Assembly (NCBI GenBank): GCA_900315455.1
Contig: OMZE01000006.1
Span: 106,284-170,283 of the forward strand
Direction: 5' to 3'
Origin: an uncultured Prevotellaceae bacterium
GTDB taxonomy: Bacteria > Bacteroidota > Bacteroidia > Bacteroidales > Bacteroidaceae
Length of the DNA stretch: 64,000 nucleotides
Shown here piece by piece: positions 61,875 through 64,000 of the stretch. The position numbers and the translations under genes are program-made. The notes under the pieces were generated by a model. That model was not told where the DNA came from and searched no databases. It was given only the letters and a program-made list of their open reading frames with translations. The stretch's first letter is position 1; the number at the start of each line of letters is the position of its first letter.

Positions 61875-63399
61875 GGTAGCCTATCTTGATGTTGAATGTA
61901 GAACAGTCGCCGTAGATGTTGCCTTTGTCGAAGGCATAGGCACCGCTGACGTGCCATGGCCCCCGGTCGTAGTTGCACTGCAGCAGCGCATCGAAGGAGT
62001 GGTGCTTTACCGGCAGCGGGGCGGCATAGGTGCCCCAGCCCTCACGGTATGAGCACTTCACCAGGTAGGAGAGCCGCTGACTCAGTTCGCCGTTCATGCC
62101 CAGATGCCAGGCCTTCACCCTGTTGTCGCGGAATTTCGTGTAACCATCCTTATTATATATAGGTGAGGCGAGGAGGGCGGTGCCCGGAGTCATGCCATAG
62201 TGGGTGTAACTGTCGTAGAACACATGGTTGTAGTAATTGTCGTCGCCGGTCACGTAGTCGGTGATCTGACTACGGATAGGCTCTGGAAAGTCGGCATTGT
62301 CCCAATGGATGGGACCCGACTGGTTCGTCGATTGGAAAAACTCCAGCACAACTCCCCTGACATACTGTCTGCCGGATGCCTTGTTGTTGTACTGAAGTCC
62401 CCACAGACCGTCGTAGCCGTTGCTCTTTCGCATGCCCGAGCCGTCTTCAAAGGGGTCGTCATAATACACTTGAAGCAGGTGCGACGGCGTGATGTTCCAC
62501 CCTAACTGCACGGTCATCGTCCCGAGGTGGTTGCCGAATATCCAGTCTTCCATCGCCTCGTTCTCCACGTAGTTCTTGTCGCCAAGGGGGAGGATTACAT
62601 TCCAAAACGCCTTGAGGCTGGCAGGTTTCGTCTTGCCGGTGAGTACGCCGTGCTCATAGCCGTAGCCGGTGCCGCCGAACTGCACCACATGTTCTATACC
62701 TGCCAGGATGAAGAACCGCTTGTTGGTGGGGGTGCGCAGGTAGAGGTGTTTCTGGTGATAATAGGCTCCTGTGGCGTATATTTTGTTCACGTCGCCAGCC
62801 TCACGGAATCTCTCCTCACGATAGTTGTTGTCCATGAACTTGCCGTAGCCGAAGTCGAAGTTGATGGAAAGCCACCCTTTGGTGAATGGCACGGTCCAGA
62901 AATCGTTGGTGCCGAAATGCACCTGTGGTATGGGCTTGGCATTGATGCCTTTGGCAAACGACCCGCTGGAGAGGAGGTCGTCGCGTGCCACCTGTTTCTC
63001 TTCGCGGCTGCCTGCCTCGATAAAGAACGGCCCGTACGACAGGTTGGCGTAGCACTGCTGCAGATACGCCGGGTGGTCGGCGTGTACGGAGGCCAAGGCA
63101 TCGATGGCACCTGAGACGGCAAGGTTGTTGTTGAAGAAATGCTTCACGTTGATGGCACCACGCAGATATGCTGTGTTGGAGCGCGTACCCACTACATGAT
63201 GGCGGTTGGTGGCGAGTTGATAGGCGGTGTAGTCGCCCGTTCCTGCCGAAGCCTCTGCTGTCAGGTCGTAGGTGATGTGGGTGCCTACGGGGGCTGAACA
63301 ACATTCAAAGGTGATGGAATCCAACAAGTAATCTTGTGATTTCGCTGACATGGAAATCACAATACAAGCAGTGAGAAGTATGACATACCTGTGGTTCAT
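61858..63399 (-). CDS. Wzi-like capsule-assembly outer-membrane protein
   Basis: A 513-residue protein. The ATG at 63,399 (MNHRYVILLTACIVISMSAKSQ) gives a clean signal peptide; an ATG at 63,423 would add eight residues before it and cannot be excluded. The mature part has an N-terminal DSITFECCSAPVGTHITYDL region, then repeated beta strands (KGWLSINFDFGYGKFMDNN, LMVQLGWNITPSHLLQVYYDD-like) as in the Wzi capsule-assembly barrel family. Wzi helps attach or organise surface polysaccharide. It is followed by the small lipoprotein with a 17-bp overlap. Confidence 0.8.
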   Translation of the reverse strand: MNHRYVILLTACIVISMSAKSQDYLLDSITFECCSAPVGTHITYDLTAEASAGTGDYTAYQLATNRHHVVGTRSNTAYLRGAINVKHFFNNNLAVSGAIDALASVHADHPAYLQQCYANLSYGPFFIEAGSREEKQVARDDLLSSGSFAKGINAKPIPQVHFGTNDFWTVPFTKGWLSINFDFGYGKFMDNNYREERFREAGDVNKIYATGAYYHQKHLYLRTPTNKRFFILAGIEHVVQFGGTGYGYEHGVLTGKTKPASLKAFWNVILPLGDKNYVENEAMEDWIFGNHLGTMTVQLGWNITPSHLLQVYYDDPFEDGSGMRKSNGYDGLWGLQYNNKASGRQYVRGVVLEFFQSTNQSGPIHWDNADFPEPIRSQITDYVTGDDNYYNHVFYDSYTHYGMTPGTALLASPIYNKDGYTKFRDNRVKAWHLGMNGELSQRLSYLVKCSYREGWGTYAAPLPVKHHSFDALLQCNYDRGPWHVSGAYAFDKGNIYGDCSTFNIKIGYHGKIL

Positions 63400-63470
63400 G
63401 GGGTAGGGGATTGCCTTTATCATAAAAACGACATCAAGGCTATTTTATTGCCTACATCACCGATACCATA

Positions 63471-63502
63471 TTTGCTCATTCCATTTTTTATAGTTATCTT
63501 TG
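63471..63502 (+). promoter_or_regulatory. Promoter of the metallophosphoesterase gene
   Basis: TTTG at 63,471-63,474, 20 bp, TATCTTTG at 63,495-63,502. The start codon is about 70 bp downstream, after a heptad repeat. Confidence 0.75.
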
Positions 63503-63537
63503 CAAAGTTCACAGGGGCTTTAGGGGCTATGCTGAAT

Positions 63538-63568
63538 AATCTTCAATTTTCAATTTTCAATCTTCAAT
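63538..63568. repeat. Heptad TTCAATN repeat in the leader
   Basis: Units ATCTTCAATTTTCAATTTTCAAT... sit between the promoter at 63,471-63,502 and the start codon at 63,573, so this copy is part of the leader of the next gene. Confidence 0.7.
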
Positions 63569-63572
63569 AAAA

Positions 63573-64000
63573 ATGAACAACATTCTCCTCATTCCCGATA
63601 TACACGGTCGCACATTTTGGCGTGATGCCATAGAAAATACCTCATGGAGCCATGTGGTGTTTCTTGGCGATTATACCGACCCTTATCCCTATGAGGGCAT
63701 CTCGCCCGAGGAAGCCCACAACAATTTTATCGACATCCTCCATTACACCGTCGACCACCGTGACCAAACCACGCTCTTGTTGGGCAACCATGACATGCAC
63801 TACAAGTCGCAGGTATTCCGTGAACTCGCCATGGGAAGCAGATACTCGTACAAACTGGCCAAACGCTACGAGTACCTCTTCGACACGTTCAGTGGGTTCT
63901 TCTCCATGGCATACGACGTGGAGTATGATGGGGTGAAATGCCTGATTACCCATGCGGGGGTGGTGCCCGGATGGTACCAACGCCACGCGAAACTCATCGG
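63573..64000 (+). CDS. Metallophosphoesterase (3' end missing)
   Basis: Only the first 142 codons are inside the window; the frame runs off the end. The metallophosphoesterase motifs appear in order: DIHGR (residues 9-13, metal ligands), GDYTDPYPYEG in the place of GDxxDRG, and GNHDMHYK (two further ligands), then THAGV. The wide spacing between GDYTD and GNHD and the PYPYEGISPEEAHNNF loop are a little unusual for PPP-type phosphatases. Such enzymes act on phosphoesters, phosphoproteins or nucleotides; the substrate is not predictable. A consensus promoter precedes it, with a heptad repeat in the leader. Confidence 0.88.
   Translation, partial: MNNILLIPDIHGRTFWRDAIENTSWSHVVFLGDYTDPYPYEGISPEEAHNNFIDILHYTVDHRDQTTLLLGNHDMHYKSQVFRELAMGSRYSYKLAKRYEYLFDTFSGFFSMAYDVEYDGVKCLITHAGVVPGWYQRHAKLI

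Overview
The window is bacterial chromosome from a member of the Bacteroidales, most likely Prevotella or a close relative. Many intergenic regions carry the Bacteroidetes promoter signature, a -7 box TAnnTTTG often with a -33 TTTG 19-20 bp upstream. The gene content also fits: a DUF4974 anti-sigma protein with an STN-type outer-membrane receptor, a type-IX-secretion-like C-terminus on a subtilase, C10 peptidase and BspA-like repeats, type B L31, and a GH10-esterase fusion of the kind known as Xyn10D-Fae1A in Prevotella bryantii. The sequence is GC-rich with short intergenic gaps. Exceptions are a low-GC restriction-modification island (5.6-8.3 kb) and a low-GC secreted-protein gene (26.4-27.0 kb). 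I saw no rRNA, tRNA, CRISPR array, insertion sequence or prophage.

Layout. 0-5.6 kb: end of a dolichol-phosphate-mannose-synthase-like glycosyltransferase, mfd, and a sodium/solute symporter. 5.6-8.4 kb: an Eco47II/Sau96I-type type II R-M pair whose methyltransferase has extra N- and C-terminal regions. 8.4-12.0 kb: an ECF sigma / DUF4974 anti-sigma / outer-membrane barrel operon on the minus strand. 12.3-13.8 kb: glutathione peroxidase-thioredoxin reductase operon. 14.2-15.5 kb: two related lipoproteins. 15.6-19.7 kb: an overlapping pair of unknown exported proteins and a lipoprotein nuclease. 19.8-25.8 kb: L31, a polysaccharide lyase-GH88 fusion, and the phospholipid operon psd-pssA-DUF4834-rhaM. 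26-31.8 kb: a repeat-rich accessory stretch with secreted proteins, a subtilase and two lipoproteins that share a duplicated leader.

32-36 kb: dnaE and trxA. 36.2-38.5 kb: the xylanase-feruloyl esterase fusion. 38.7-41.7 kb: two tandem dcuB-like C4-dicarboxylate transporters. 41.9-47.9 kb: a GH20 hexosaminidase, a polysaccharide deacetylase and a large DUF2723 membrane protein. 48-50.6 kb: a C10 protease with BspA-like repeats and a dockerin-like tail, bracketed by two copies of a ~120-bp repeat. 50.7-57.5 kb: membrane proteins, a 33-bp tandem repeat, purD, and a dipeptidyl peptidase IV / rRNA methyltransferase operon. 57.7-64 kb: a DUF5686 outer-membrane protein with a thioesterase, an amphipathic helical protein, a Wzi-like barrel with a small lipoprotein, and the start of a metallophosphoesterase.

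Functionally the window mixes housekeeping genes (DNA repair and replication, purine and phospholipid synthesis, thiol redox) with gut or rumen-style glycan and protein scavenging (xylan, uronan, hexosamine, secreted proteases) and anaerobic fumarate/succinate transport. The points most worth follow-up are the lyase-GH88 fusion, the repeat-bracketed C10/BspA/dockerin-like protein, the methyltransferase with extra domains, a candidate leader RNA with a UGA-containing micro-ORF (25,996-26,149), the in-frame 33-bp hydrophobic tandem repeat, and the duplicated promoter modules.
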